In this document: piece by piece, positions 37,819-47,618 of the stretch | Numbering within the stretch: position 1 is the stretch's first letter | Layout of the letters: each line of letters begins with the position of its first letter | Made by a program: the position numbers and the translations under genes | Notes under the pieces: generated by a model | The model's input: the letters and a program-made list of their open reading frames with translations, nothing else | What the model was told of the DNA's origin: nothing | Databases searched by the model: none | Origin: Photobacterium angustum | Lineage (GTDB): Bacteria > Pseudomonadota > Gammaproteobacteria > Enterobacterales > Vibrionaceae | Assembly: GCF_002954615.1 (NCBI RefSeq) | Contig: NZ_MSCJ01000003.1 | Location: 558,001 to 622,000, forward strand | Reading direction: 5' to 3' | DNA length: 64,000 bases

Positions 37819-39735
37819 TTAGCCATATAAGCGTGTAATGTGAGCAAAAGTTTGCTCAAAGGGGTACGCTTCAAGTTGACCAAAACCATCAAATTGCTTG
37901 GCTTTTATCTTGGTGGTTAATGGTGTTGTCATACCATTTAAAAATCGTGTAATAGCAGCAACAGATGGTGCAATATCACATGCATTGATGAATTGATCGC
38001 ACCATTGGGTTAAAACTTGATCGGAAACCTCTGGTAGTGTCGGTAATGGTGGCAATGTGATACTTTTTCCTCGACAAACAGAGCAATGGTTACAATGTTC
38101 AGGAGCATGATGATCAGCAAAATAACGCGCTAATTGATAACTTAAACAGGTTTTGCTTTCAAAAAAATCAATCATACTATTGATACGTTTTATTTCACTA
38201 TGCTCTTTTTGTTGGAACAGTTGATACAGCGCCTCACTCTCAACACCGATATCAAAGTGATGATTTTTGATAGCATATACGTCAGTCATTTGTTTGCTTT
38301 CTAAAGTGATCCAACCTTTTTCATTAAAATAGTCAATCGCAGCAACAACACGTTTTCTATCTGCATTATAGCCTTGCCATAATGCGTCCATATCCAGTGT
38401 GTTCCATACTCTTGCCTTTGTTGAACAAGCAAAAATTGCTTCGACGAACTGGCGACGCTCATTATTAAAATGCGATAAAATTTCATGCTGGTTAATGTTG
38501 AGCTTGTAACGGTAATCAGCAAAATAAGTATATTGAGGCTCAATGATCTGGCGAATCTCTAAATAGACCAATAGTGTTTTTAAAGGCAATAATCGAATAT
38601 TGGCGTCTTTTGATAGCCGATTATTCATTACTTCCCACTGTTGTGATTGTGCTTTGATTTCATTTAATACGGTCGCTATCGAACTGCGATCAGGCGTATC
38701 TCCATAAATGAAATTTTGTAGCACATTTAGACCTGATTTATTTGCAATGACTGTACAGGTTGAGTTTTCACCATCACGACCAGCGCGGCCTATTTCCTGA
38801 CTATAGTTTTCAATCGATTTTGGTAGATCGAAGTGGATCACTTGGCGAATATCAGATTTGTCGATCCCCATGCCAAAGGCGATGGTGGCAACAATGCAAT
38901 TGATTTCTCCTACCATAAACTGTTGTTGTATATGCTGGCGGCGATCGGCATCCATACCTGCATGGTAAGCTTGAGCGGGAATATGATTACTTGTGAGAGT
39001 TGCCGCAATCTCTTCTGCAGTATGCTGTAAAGTGACGTAAACAATAGATGGTGTATTGGGCTGTGCTATCAATTGTTGCTGTAGTACATCCAATTTTTCA
39101 TCATCTTGGGCTGCCAAAATAGAGAGATCAAGATTCTTGCGATAGAAACCTGTTACGACGATATCATCTTTTGCAATATTGAATTTATCTTGCATATCAT
39201 TAATAACAGCTGGCGTCGCCGTGGCTGTTAGTAGTAATACTTGTGGAATATTTAAAGACTGTTGGTAATAAGGTAATTTCAGGTAATCGGGTCTGAAATT
39301 GTGCCCCCACTCCGAAATACAGTGAGCTTCATCAACGACGAGTAATGAGATAGGGACTTGACTGATAAAATGTCTAAAGCGCTCATTTTTCAATCGTTCA
39401 ACAGAGATCATTAATACTTTAATTTCGCCTTGGCGAATATTCTGCATAACTTGCTGAGTCTGTTGCCAAGTTTGGCTTGAGTCGATAGATGCTGCGGGAA
39501 TACCTTTTGATGCAAGGAAATCAAGCTGATCTTTCATTAATGCTAAGAGTGGTGAGATCACGAGTGTTAAGTGTGGTAGTTCAATCGCTGGGAGCTGGTA
39601 ACACAGTGATTTACCCGAGCCAGTAGGAAAAATAGCGGCTGCAGAATGGCCATCAAGAACACGAGTAATGACTTCTTCCTGACCTGTTCTAAGAGAATCA
39701 AAACCAAAATATTTTTTAAGTGTTTGATGATACAT
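37819..39735 (-). CDS. RecQ-family ATP-dependent DNA helicase lacking the HRDC domain
   Basis: This 638-residue helicase has Walker A FPTGSGKSLC (GSGK 39-42) and DEAHCISEWGHNFRPDY at 135-151, the RecQ DEAH plus aromatic loop. The second RecA domain includes IATIAFGMGIDKSDIR and QEIGRAGRDGE, with a zinc-binding set Cys530, Cys548, Cys551 and Cys554. After it come only about 80 residues, with no recognisable HRDC domain, unlike canonical E. coli RecQ. It is probably a RecQ paralogue in a genome that also encodes RecQ proper. The start ATG 39735 is typical. Confidence 0.9.
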   Translation of the reverse strand: MYHQTLKKYFGFDSLRTGQEEVITRVLDGHSAAAIFPTGSGKSLCYQLPAIELPHLTLVISPLLALMKDQLDFLASKGIPAASIDSSQTWQQTQQVMQNIRQGEIKVLMISVERLKNERFRHFISQVPISLLVVDEAHCISEWGHNFRPDYLKLPYYQQSLNIPQVLLLTATATPAVINDMQDKFNIAKDDIVVTGFYRKNLDLSILAAQDDEKLDVLQQQLIAQPNTPSIVYVTLQHTAEEIAATLTSNHIPAQAYHAGMDADRRQHIQQQFMVGEINCIVATIAFGMGIDKSDIRQVIHFDLPKSIENYSQEIGRAGRDGENSTCTVIANKSGLNVLQNFIYGDTPDRSSIATVLNEIKAQSQQWEVMNNRLSKDANIRLLPLKTLLVYLEIRQIIEPQYTYFADYRYKLNINQHEILSHFNNERRQFVEAIFACSTKARVWNTLDMDALWQGYNADRKRVVAAIDYFNEKGWITLESKQMTDVYAIKNHHFDIGVESEALYQLFQQKEHSEIKRINSMIDFFESKTCLSYQLARYFADHHAPEHCNHCSVCRGKSITLPPLPTLPEVSDQVLTQWCDQFINACDIAPSVAAITRFLNGMTTPLTTKIKAKQFDGFGQLEAYPFEQTFAHITRLYG

Positions 39736-39846
39736 GCTGAATACTCAATTGTCTTAATTGATAGCATCATACCGTATGTTGATGTCATAAGGGGAATGAG
39801 ATATTAAATCACGTTACAAAATTGCGAAATAATTATCTTTGTATCC

Positions 39847-40191
39847 CTACTGACTAAATGTATTTAAAGGAATATGTAAATGGAAACCATAAGCATCATT
39901 CTCACTATAAGATGTGATATAAAAACGCGTCTCAGAATCAAAACTTATGGCGATATTTGCTTCTTGATAGTGAGATGATGTTGGTTTTAACGAAAGTGGC
40001 TGAAAATTGTTTAACGCTTTGTTTCCACATAAGCCAGCATGGAAAAATGATAGTTGGAGGAGTGTATTACAGTTTGAAGAATCAAACGTTAATGCTGTTT
40101 TTGCTTCGAAGGTAGTAATAGGGGAATGGTTATTGAAACTATACGCTGATGGCGATGAAAGAAGCATAAAAAACAATAAGTATAATTTCAT
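39847..40191 (-). CDS. Hypothetical exported protein, 114 residues
   Basis: The signal peptide MKLYLLFFMLLSSPSAYS leads a mature part of about 95 residues. Two cysteines (SNCNTLLQLSFFHAGLCGN) likely form a disulfide. The rest looks beta-rich (ANIAISFDSETRFYITSYSENDAYGFHLHIPL). No family recognised. It ends close to the recQ-like start region. A plus-strand ORF over the same bases (40007-40234) lacks these features and is a shadow. Confidence 0.7.
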   Translation of the reverse strand: MKLYLLFFMLLSSPSAYSFNNHSPITTFEAKTALTFDSSNCNTLLQLSFFHAGLCGNKALNNFQPLSLKPTSSHYQEANIAISFDSETRFYITSYSENDAYGFHLHIPLNTFSQ

Positions 40192-40330
40192 TGGTCTTTC
40201 TCGTTATTGGGATATAACAAGAAAATGCATATAGTGTTCCAATATGATGTTTATTGCTAATTATTCGAGAAAAAGGAAAAATAAATCGTTTGTAGATAAC
40301 GCGTGAACGCATCCTTGCGTTGTTGTTCAC

Positions 40331-40822
40331 TTAGTGTTTGGTTATTTTATCAAGATATCCCATAGCAAAAGCAGATAACACAAAGGTAATATGAATGAGC
40401 AAGTACCATAGTAATTTTGAGTTATCAATATTTTCTATATTCATAAATATCTTTAATAAATGAATTGACGATATTGCAACAATAGAGGCTGATACTTTAT
40501 TTTTTAATGAGCTTGCATCAAGTTTACCTAGCCAGCCTAATTTGTCGTCATGATCATCGAGATCTAGGCGTGAAACGAAATTTTCATAGCCTGAAAACAT
40601 CACCATAACAACGAGTCCGCCAACAAGAGCAATATCAACAAGCGAAAGAATAATCAGGACTAAGTCCATACTTTTCATTGTTATAATGACTGGAATTACA
40701 TCAAAGATCTCTTGAAAGAATTTGACTGAAAGGGCTAATAACACAAAGCTGAGACCGAAGTAGATAGGTGCCATTAACCAACGTGACCCATACATCATTC
40801 GTTCAAATAGTTTTTCCATCAC
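40331..40822 (-). CDS. yqhA: YqhA/UPF0114 family membrane protein
   Basis: The 163-residue protein has four predicted membrane helices (about 17-35, 48-77, 105-125, 137-157) and the family pattern [19 protein letters not shown] at the start, plus [27 protein letters not shown] in the middle. These agree with the TIGR00645/UPF0114 group (E. coli YqhA). The function is unknown, though a channel or transporter role has been proposed for the fold. Start at 40822 or the adjacent codon 40819. Confidence 0.9.
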   Translation of the reverse strand: MMEKLFERMMYGSRWLMAPIYFGLSFVLLALSVKFFQEIFDVIPVIITMKSMDLVLIILSLVDIALVGGLVVMVMFSGYENFVSRLDLDDHDDKLGWLGKLDASSLKNKVSASIVAISSIHLLKIFMNIENIDNSKLLWYLLIHITFVLSAFAMGYLDKITKH

Positions 40823-40945
40823 AAAGGTGTCTCTTAAAAGTGGTAGGGATAATCGAAAGCGGGATTTTAGATCGAAAATCTAGGAGTGAATAGTTTGAAT
40901 GTACTATAAAGCAGTATTTGCTGATAATTTTCCGCTTTAAATAAA

Positions 40946-40973
40946 GGCTCTATCTTAGAATAAAGACAGAGCC
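40946..40973 (-). terminator. Terminator of pldA
   Basis: On the minus strand GGCTCT-x-TCTT pairs with AAGA-x-AGAGCC, followed by TTTATTT. It lies 11 bases after the pldA stop. Confidence 0.72.
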
Positions 40974-40983
40974 ACTTTGATGA

Positions 40984-41847
40984 TTAAAAAGAAAAACCGA
41001 TACCGCCTGCATTATCGTAATGGTTGTAGTCAGAGATCGAAATACCGTAACCACTTTCTAACATCATATATCCACGAAGGCGCTTATAGATTGGGAAACT
41101 CCATGTAATGCGCTCATAACCACGTGAAAATCCACTTTCCAAAGCGTTACGTACGGTTAATGAAATAAGATTATTACTATCAACAGACCAGTTCATGCTG
41201 ACACGTCCGTATCCCATGTAGTTGGTAATATCTTTATTGTAATCTTTTGCACCAAAGTCGAGACGTAGCCATGGTTTGATACTTAATGTGTAGTTGTTAT
41301 GTTCGAATGTAAAATCAGCAAATGCACGATTCCAACTTCTTTCTTGTTCACCGCCTCTACCATTCGATTCATGGACGAGACCAAGAGTTGTTCCAGCATA
41401 ACCCAAAGCATTATTTTCGGCCTTTTCCGGTAGAGTCCAAAAAATAGATGGCTCATATTCAGTATCTCTAAAATAGGCTGATGAAGCATACGCTTGCCAA
41501 TTTGAACGCTGTGTATAAGCAACATATAGCTTGTCATTTCGATTTAAAATACCTGATGCCAAAAGGTACTTAAGGCTGATCTGAAAGTTAACGTTGTACT
41601 TACTTAATTTACCGTCTTCAGGAATAACCGATTGGTATTCTGGATAGTTAGGTTTTTGAGTGTAGTAAAAGGGTAGAACGTAATTGTCTTTGTACTGCTG
41701 AAGCAATAGATTATTTGAGCTTGAGTAATCTAATGAGTTATTAATAACGTCTTCAGCTAAAACATTACTGGAGAAAAAAGTACAGCCAATTAGTAAAGTA
41801 GAAAGAAGTAAAGGGTATCTAATTGGTTGCCATGCAAATTGCGTCAT
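40984..41847 (-). CDS. pldA: Outer membrane phospholipase A (OMPLA)
   Basis: The 287-residue precursor has a signal peptide through about residue 31 (SSNVLAEDV). The 12-strand barrel shows the OMPLA motifs YTQRSNWQAY (111-120), FRDTEYEP, and the active site LVHESNGRGG...SWNRAF with His159, Ser161 and Asn173. Their spacing is identical to E. coli His142, Ser144 and Asn156. The enzyme hydrolyses phospholipids in the outer leaflet when membrane asymmetry is lost, as a Ca2+-dependent dimer. The barrel ends in a terminal Phe, as needed for BAM assembly. Monocistronic. Confidence 0.95.
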   Translation of the reverse strand: MTQFAWQPIRYPLLLSTLLIGCTFFSSNVLAEDVINNSLDYSSSNNLLLQQYKDNYVLPFYYTQKPNYPEYQSVIPEDGKLSKYNVNFQISLKYLLASGILNRNDKLYVAYTQRSNWQAYASSAYFRDTEYEPSIFWTLPEKAENNALGYAGTTLGLVHESNGRGGEQERSWNRAFADFTFEHNNYTLSIKPWLRLDFGAKDYNKDITNYMGYGRVSMNWSVDSNNLISLTVRNALESGFSRGYERITWSFPIYKRLRGYMMLESGYGISISDYNHYDNAGGIGFSF

Positions 41848-41971
41848 AATTTTTTATCGTCACGGTCATTTAAGAGTAATTTCTTATGATCATAGACAGG
41901 ATTTTTATATTATGTATACCGATATAAATGAAAACATAAATTGGCTGGGTTTATTTATCATTACAAGCATG

Positions 41972-42001
41972 AAAAAGGGACGTATTACAATACGTCCCTT
42001 T
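41972..42001 (-). terminator. Terminator of the RND efflux operon
   Basis: Near-perfect palindrome AAAGGGACGTATT / AATACGTCCCTTT. On the minus strand five T follow. It lies about 22 bases after the permease stop. Confidence 0.88.
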
Positions 42002-42023
42002 AAGAAGTTATCTGACTCTGTGG

Positions 42024-45000
42024 TTACTGGTGTGGTTCGATTTCCACTTTAAACAGTACTGCATAAAGTAGTGGAATAATCACTAAAGTTAAAATGGTTG
42101 CAAACAATAAACCAAACATGATTGTTACTGCCATACTCTTGAAGAAAGGATCAACAAGTAAAGGAGCAACGCCTAAGATTGTGGTCAATGCGCCAAGTAA
42201 AACTGGGCGTGCACGACTTAAGGCTGAATCAATAATTGCTTGGTAAGGTGTTTTCCCTTCTTTTATTTCCACATCTGTTTGGTCAACTAGAACAATCGCA
42301 TTTTTAACCATCATACCAATTAAGCTTAGGAAACCAAGAATTGCCATAAACTCGAAAGGTGTTTGGAAAATAACCAGACCAATGGTAACGCCAATAATAG
42401 CTAATGGCGCTGTTAACCAAATAATCAATGGTTGCTTTAATGCGTTAAACATAAAGATCACGGATAAAATCATCGCGGCAAAACCATAAGGTGCAGAAAT
42501 CGCGAGTCCTTCATTTGCGTCTTTTGATGCTTTGTATTCACCGTACCATGTCAATTTATAACCTGGTGGTAACTCGATAGCTTCGATTTTTCCTCGTAGT
42601 TCATTAAATGCATCGGCAGTCAGTACGCCAGGAGCAGGATCAGCCTGAACTAAAATCGTTGGTATGCGGTTAATTCGACGTAAGATGGCATCTTCCCAAG
42701 CGACATTAACAGACTCAATTAATTGGCTAACAGGGATAGGTCCATTTACCATACGGCTATGTACTTCTGTGTTTTCAATAGCACGTTCATGGGTACGCTC
42801 ACTTTCTGGTGCACGAACGACAATTGGAATTAAGTCACTCCCTTCACGATAAACACCAACTGTTCGACCTGATAACGTTTGTGCAATTGCTTGGCTAATT
42901 TCCTGATTAGTTAATCCATAACGCTGCGCTTTTTCTGTTGAATAAACAGGTTTAATAACAGGTACTTGTTGACGCCAATCATCTTGAACAGCGATCAAGT
43001 TTGGATCCGATAGCATAATAGCCTTCGCTTGTTCAGCAAGATCACGTAGGACTCTACTGTCAGGACCTTGGAAACCGGCTTCAATTTTTTTACCACCCCC
43101 ACGACCTAGCATGAACTTCCATACTTTGATTGAGGCTTCAGGATATTTATTATCAAGCTCAGTTTGTAAATCAACAAGTAATGGGGCTATGTTACGGTAA
43201 TCATCAATATCAATCAGTAATTGACCATAACTTGGATTGCGTGCTTCTGGTGCATAAGTCAGCATAAAGCGTAAGCCACCGCCACCAATGAAGCTTGAGA
43301 TATTTCCGATACCTTCTTTATTGGTAATATCTTGTTCAATCCTAGCGATTGTTTTTTCTGTATTGGTGATGTCTGTTCCCTGAGGAAGGTAGACATCAAC
43401 AACAAATTGCGCTCGTTGTGATTCTGGCATAAAGCCCGGTGGTACAAATTTCATACCCCAAATAGCGCTAACCAGTGTTGCCAGTAGCATTAATCCCGTT
43501 ATTTTACGGTGTGATAACACCCAGGTTAATAAAGCTTTGTAGCTTTCTACAATTTTACTTGGCTTACTATCTTGTTGCTTGATCTTAACTTTTAAGAACT
43601 GATGGCACAGTAACGGTGTTACGGTAACAGCAAAGACCCAGCTAAGTAGCATAGAGTATAAGATCACCCAAAATAGTGAACCAGCATATTCACCCATATC
43701 TGACGGTGATAAGCCAATCGCACTGAAAGCACAAATACCCACAACAGTACCGCCTAAAAGCGGCCATTTAGTTGCATTGACGACCTCTGGAATAACGACA
43801 TTACGATCTTCATTGTTTTGGAGGCGTACCAGAATACTGTCAGTTACCACAATGGCATTATCTACTAACATGCCTAATGCGATGATTAGCGCACCTAACG
43901 AAATTCGTTGCATTGCGATGTCATCAATTAACATGATGCATAGAGTACCGGCCACTGTTAGAAGTAATACAAAGCCAATAATCACGCCAGATCGAATACC
44001 CATAAATAGCAGTAAAACGATGAAAACAATCACCACAGCAGCAATCAAGTTATCGATAAAATTCGTTACCGAATCACGAACAGAGTCTGATTGCATTGAA
44101 ATAATATGAAGATCCATACCCAGCGGACGTTGGTTTTCAAGTTCAGCAATACGTGCTTTAACCGCATCACCCATATCAACCACGTTACCACCAGTGACAT
44201 TGGAAATACCAAAGCCAATAGCACGTTCACCATTAAAGCGCATTAGCATGCTAGTGGGTTCTTGATAACCTCGGCTAACATCGGCAATGTCTTTTAAACG
44301 TAAAACAGTATGGTTATCACCAATACCAATTTGAAGGTTACGTAAATCTTCAAATGAATTAACGTTAGGTGTTGGAATAACAGGTAAACGCATACCATTA
44401 GATGTCAGACTTCCTGCAACATTAACAATATTTTGTTTTTGTAATACTGATAAAACGTTATCAACTGACAAACCATAATTAGCTAAGCGCTCACTGGTGA
44501 TCTCAACAAAAATACCTTCTTGTTGTTCTGCCAACGTTGCCGTTTTAGCAACCCCAGGTACCAATACAAGTTCACGGCGCAGTGAATCAACGTAGTCTTG
44601 TATTTGCTTATCGGTAAAACCTTCACCCGTTACTGCGAAAAATAGCGCATAAACATCAGAAAAGTCATCGTTTACGATTGATGGCTCAGCACCAGGAGGG
44701 AGAAGTCGTTGGGCATCAACAACTTTACGACGTAGCTTATCCCAAACCTGTTGAAGTGCCGCCTGATCTTTTGAAAATTCAAGCTTTATCTCAACAGTAA
44801 CTTCTGACATCCCTTGTTTGGAAACGGACTTAACTTCTTTTAGTTCCTGTAAAGATTGCACCGCACCTTCAATGACATCTGTGACTTCGTCAGAAACTTC
44901 TTGTGCTGTTGCACCTGAATACGGAGTAACAATGACGGCTTGGCGGATCACAAATTCAGGATCTTCAAAACGACCTAGCTTTAAGTAACTGATGTAACCA

Positions 45001-45071
45001 CCAATTAAGATCAGTGCAATGATCACCCAAACACTCGTTCGTTTAGCGATAGTATAGCGAGCGATATCCAT
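42024..45071 (-). CDS. RND efflux permease (HAE1/AcrB family)
   Basis: At 1015 residues this is a complete RND pump with the twelve-helix plan, large periplasmic porter loops, and the TM4 proton-relay segment LGMLVDNAIVV, which has Asp-Asn instead of the Asp-Asp of AcrB. Many TriC/MexK-like pumps share that feature. Other motifs are GFMPESQRAQFVVDVYLP after TM7 and FLSLIGMMVKNAIVLVDQT in TM10. The neighbouring adaptor is 4 bases upstream, and a TetR regulator is divergent. No outer-membrane factor is encoded here, so it probably borrows a TolC. The substrate range cannot be stated. Confidence 0.94.
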   Translation of the reverse strand: MDIARYTIAKRTSVWVIIALILIGGYISYLKLGRFEDPEFVIRQAVIVTPYSGATAQEVSDEVTDVIEGAVQSLQELKEVKSVSKQGMSEVTVEIKLEFSKDQAALQQVWDKLRRKVVDAQRLLPPGAEPSIVNDDFSDVYALFFAVTGEGFTDKQIQDYVDSLRRELVLVPGVAKTATLAEQQEGIFVEITSERLANYGLSVDNVLSVLQKQNIVNVAGSLTSNGMRLPVIPTPNVNSFEDLRNLQIGIGDNHTVLRLKDIADVSRGYQEPTSMLMRFNGERAIGFGISNVTGGNVVDMGDAVKARIAELENQRPLGMDLHIISMQSDSVRDSVTNFIDNLIAAVVIVFIVLLLFMGIRSGVIIGFVLLLTVAGTLCIMLIDDIAMQRISLGALIIALGMLVDNAIVVTDSILVRLQNNEDRNVVIPEVVNATKWPLLGGTVVGICAFSAIGLSPSDMGEYAGSLFWVILYSMLLSWVFAVTVTPLLCHQFLKVKIKQQDSKPSKIVESYKALLTWVLSHRKITGLMLLATLVSAIWGMKFVPPGFMPESQRAQFVVDVYLPQGTDITNTEKTIARIEQDITNKEGIGNISSFIGGGGLRFMLTYAPEARNPSYGQLLIDIDDYRNIAPLLVDLQTELDNKYPEASIKVWKFMLGRGGGKKIEAGFQGPDSRVLRDLAEQAKAIMLSDPNLIAVQDDWRQQVPVIKPVYSTEKAQRYGLTNQEISQAIAQTLSGRTVGVYREGSDLIPIVVRAPESERTHERAIENTEVHSRMVNGPIPVSQLIESVNVAWEDAILRRINRIPTILVQADPAPGVLTADAFNELRGKIEAIELPPGYKLTWYGEYKASKDANEGLAISAPYGFAAMILSVIFMFNALKQPLIIWLTAPLAIIGVTIGLVIFQTPFEFMAILGFLSLIGMMVKNAIVLVDQTDVEIKEGKTPYQAIIDSALSRARPVLLGALTTILGVAPLLVDPFFKSMAVTIMFGLLFATILTLVIIPLLYAVLFKVEIEPHQ

Positions 45072-45075
45072 CTAT

Positions 45076-46188
45076 TTACGCTCCATTTTTTGTGTTATCA
45101 GTGTATGGACGTACTTCCATACCCGGCTTCAATTTAGACACACCCGCAATGACAATACGTTCACCAACCGTAAGGCCATTTAGTACAGTAATGCAGTTTT
45201 TGTTGACACTACCCACTGTGATGTAGCGTTTTGATACCGAATTGTCTTTATTCACCACCCACACAAATTGTTTGCTCTTGTTATCAGGAACGACAGATGC
45301 CAATGGAACAATAATTGGGTTTCGGTTTTCTTGTGGACACAATGCTAGGTTTGGAGAAACCTTAACGGGCATACCCGGTAAGAGATTTAACCCTTTGTCG
45401 TCGTTAATACTGAGCACAACAGAGAAGGTTTGTGTGATCGGATCGGCTTGGGTTGAGTAAGTACGCAAACTCAAAGGCAATAATTGCGCTGAGTTATTAT
45501 TTAACTCTGCAACGGCTTCGCTACATGTCATTCCTGCAAGCATGACACTGTCTGTAATATTAATAACCACTTCTAAGTCATCAATATTATGTAATGTTAA
45601 TACAGGATTATTAGCCTGAATTTGAACGTGATTATCAATTAACTTACGCCCAATAATGCCACTAAACGGGGCAATTAACTGGGTATAATTTAACTTGTTT
45701 TTCGCTTCTTTAACCCGGTTCTGTGCCAAGTTATAACGCACAATAAGCTTATCTAAATCACTTTTAGAAATTGCTTGGCTGCTTTCATAAATGGCTTTAC
45801 CACGTTGGTAGGCTTTACTTGCATCGGTTAATTCAAGCTGCGCGGCAGCAAAAATAGTTTGTGCATCTTTAGGATCAAGTTTTGCTAATAGCTGACCTTT
45901 AGTAACACGGTCACCTTCGTTAACAAAAATATGGTTTACTCGACCAGTGACTTGAAACGATAAATCGGCGCGTTGCGCAGAGCGAATGACACCGTTAAAG
46001 CTCAAATTAGTATTTGCTTTGGGCTTTACAACTTCAGTAAGCGCAGGGCTAATGATGGGTTCTTGAACTTGTTCTTCTTGTTCTTTACCGCCACAACCTG
46101 ACAGTACGACAAGCGCGATCGATAAACTCACTGCGAGTTTACTAAATGAGAATGATGCCATTTTAGACATTGCTGATTGAGTTTTCAC
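45076..46188 (-). CDS. RND efflux membrane fusion lipoprotein
   Basis: The 370-residue adaptor carries a lipobox LVVLSGC (Cys about 32), so it is a lipoprotein anchored in the inner membrane. It contains both lipoyl halves (LSFQVTGRVNHIFVNEGDRVTKGQLLAKLD and LIAPFSGIIGRKLIDN) around a short helical hairpin, and a beta-barrel/MP domain with IVPLASVVPDNKSKQFVWVVN near the end. It is the first gene of the operon, with the permease 4 bases downstream. The RND pairing and lipid anchor resemble AcrA/MexA-type proteins. Confidence 0.93.
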   Translation of the reverse strand: MKTQSAMSKMASFSFSKLAVSLSIALVVLSGCGGKEQEEQVQEPIISPALTEVVKPKANTNLSFNGVIRSAQRADLSFQVTGRVNHIFVNEGDRVTKGQLLAKLDPKDAQTIFAAAQLELTDASKAYQRGKAIYESSQAISKSDLDKLIVRYNLAQNRVKEAKNKLNYTQLIAPFSGIIGRKLIDNHVQIQANNPVLTLHNIDDLEVVINITDSVMLAGMTCSEAVAELNNNSAQLLPLSLRTYSTQADPITQTFSVVLSINDDKGLNLLPGMPVKVSPNLALCPQENRNPIIVPLASVVPDNKSKQFVWVVNKDNSVSKRYITVGSVNKNCITVLNGLTVGERIVIAGVSKLKPGMEVRPYTDNTKNGA

Positions 46189-46257
46189 CGGATTCTCCGC
46201 TATCAGTATGGGACGGTATAAAATTAGGAAACATGTTTATTCGTATGAAAATATAAC

Positions 46258-46316
46258 AAGTAAACTTTCGGGTGTATTTTATGAGGGAATGGCATTTTGT
46301 AAACTATTAAGTATAC
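46258..46316. promoter_or_regulatory. Candidate TetR operators in the RND/TetR divergent region
   Basis: Two imperfect palindromes share GTAAACT: AAGTAAACTT (46258-46267) and GTAAACTATTAAGTATAC (46299-46316). They lie between the divergent starts, where a TetR repressor would bind. Assignment is by position and symmetry only. Confidence 0.4.
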
Positions 46317-46374
46317 TTTTTTGTGACAAAATGTTAGATTGCGATCACAGGCGGTGAAAATAGGCAGTGAATCA

Positions 46375-46974
46375 ATGAAGCAAACGGAACGTAAGCATTT
46401 AGCAATTATTGCGGCAGCAAAGGCAGAATTTATCGAACATGGGTTTATTGCTGCGAATATGGATAGGATTTCACAGGTTGCTGAAGTATCAAAACGGACC
46501 TTATATCGTCATTTTGATAGTAAAGAGGCGTTATTTATTTCAGTACTTAAGATAATTCAAGACTCAGTGAATGAAAATGTGCAATACCATTTTGATCCGC
46601 AAACGCCATTAAAAACACAGTTAATTGAAATTACACGTCGTGAAGTCGATATCTTGTACCATACATATGGTATTTCTCTTTCTCGTATTATTGTGATGGA
46701 ATTTATTCGCCAGCCAGAATTAGCTAAAAATTTAGTGAAAGATTTGTATAGCACTAGTGCAATTGCTGATTGGTTTAAATTGGCGATTGAAGAAAAAGCA
46801 ATTGTTGATAAAGATGTCGCTTTGTTAACAAATATCTATATGAGTTTATTCCAAGGTTTATTTTTCTGGCCTCAAGTCATGGAATTAGCGCCACCTTGTG
46901 AAGGTATTCAAGTAGAAGAAAATATTAATACTGTTGTTGATGTATTTTTGAATTCGTTTGCTATTACCAAGTAA
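46375..46974 (+). CDS. TetR family transcriptional regulator
   Basis: The start ATG 46375 gives a 200-residue protein opening MKQTERKHLAIIAAAKAEFIEHGF. The helix-turn-helix is MDRISQVAEVSKRTLYRHFDSKEALF, and the ligand/dimer domain is helical and about 130 residues long. An in-frame TTG/GTG frame extends upstream but lacks family similarity. It is divergent from the RND adaptor gene with 186 bases between and probably represses it. The effector is unknown. Confidence 0.9.
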   Translation: MKQTERKHLAIIAAAKAEFIEHGFIAANMDRISQVAEVSKRTLYRHFDSKEALFISVLKIIQDSVNENVQYHFDPQTPLKTQLIEITRREVDILYHTYGISLSRIIVMEFIRQPELAKNLVKDLYSTSAIADWFKLAIEEKAIVDKDVALLTNIYMSLFQGLFFWPQVMELAPPCEGIQVEENINTVVDVFLNSFAITK

Positions 46975-47174
46975 TCTTATCGATAAAAAAGATATCTCGA
47001 TATTTACAATATTATTTCACGTTCTTTTGATATTTTGCATGATATAATTCCCTCAAGAAATAGTTAGGCTAATTAAATGCCTATTTGTAGTTGTTAGATA
47101 GTAATGTGAATTTGGTGTGGCAATAATGTGTATTGTCAGCCGTAATATAATATTCATAACCTTAGGTTAACGTG

Positions 47175-47552
47175 ATGAAAAAATTATTAGTTGTTTCTGC
47201 TTTTCTTCTTGCATCAACATCAGCGTTTGCTGCAACTACTGCTGCACCGGCGCAACCTGTTCAAGGAGGGTTCACAGGCCCTTCAGCAACACCTGTTATT
47301 AAGACAATTAGCCAAGTTAAAGATGCGCAAGATGATGCAGCTGTTGAATTAACAGGTTACATCACAACTTCACTGGGTGATGACGATTACATGTTTAAAG
47401 ACAATACTGGTGAAATCAAAATTGAAATCGATCATAAAGATTGGAACGGCGTGAATGCAACACCAACAACAAAACTTAAGATCCGTGGTGAAGTAGACAA
47501 AGATTGGTCTGAGCGTACGATTGATGTAAATGCTGTTGCTTTAGCTAACTAA
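47175..47552 (+). CDS. YgiW/YdeI-type periplasmic OB-fold (BOF) stress protein
   Basis: The 125-residue exported protein has a signal peptide MKKLLVVSAFLLASTSAFA. The BOF OB-fold follows: GGFTGPSATPVIKTISQVKDAQDDAAVELTGYITTSLGDDDYMFKDNTGEIKIEID, then KLKIRGEVDKDWSERTIDVNAV. YgiW/YdeI (VisP) proteins are periplasmic and associated with peroxide, acid and cationic-peptide stress. The ATG at 47175 is chosen over the overlapping GTG 47172. It carries its own terminator. Confidence 0.9.
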   Translation: MKKLLVVSAFLLASTSAFAATTAAPAQPVQGGFTGPSATPVIKTISQVKDAQDDAAVELTGYITTSLGDDDYMFKDNTGEIKIEIDHKDWNGVNATPTTKLKIRGEVDKDWSERTIDVNAVALAN

Positions 47553-47578
47553 TTATCCTCTCAGGAATAATTTGAATT

Positions 47579-47615
47579 AATCGCTATTTCTGGTTTAGAA
47601 ATAGCGATTTTTTTT
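47579..47615. terminator. Terminator between the YgiW-like gene and the HAD gene
   Basis: A 13-bp perfect stem AATCGCTATTTCT / AGAAATAGCGATT, loop GGTTT, run of eight T on the plus strand. It lies immediately beyond the minus-strand HAD stop, so may serve both. Confidence 0.92.
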
Positions 47616-47618
47616 ATG

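Noticed and set aside
40007..40330. Short ORFs on both strands around the secreted 114-residue gene
   Set aside because: They lack ribosome-binding sites and features. The minus-strand gene with a signal peptide explains the region.
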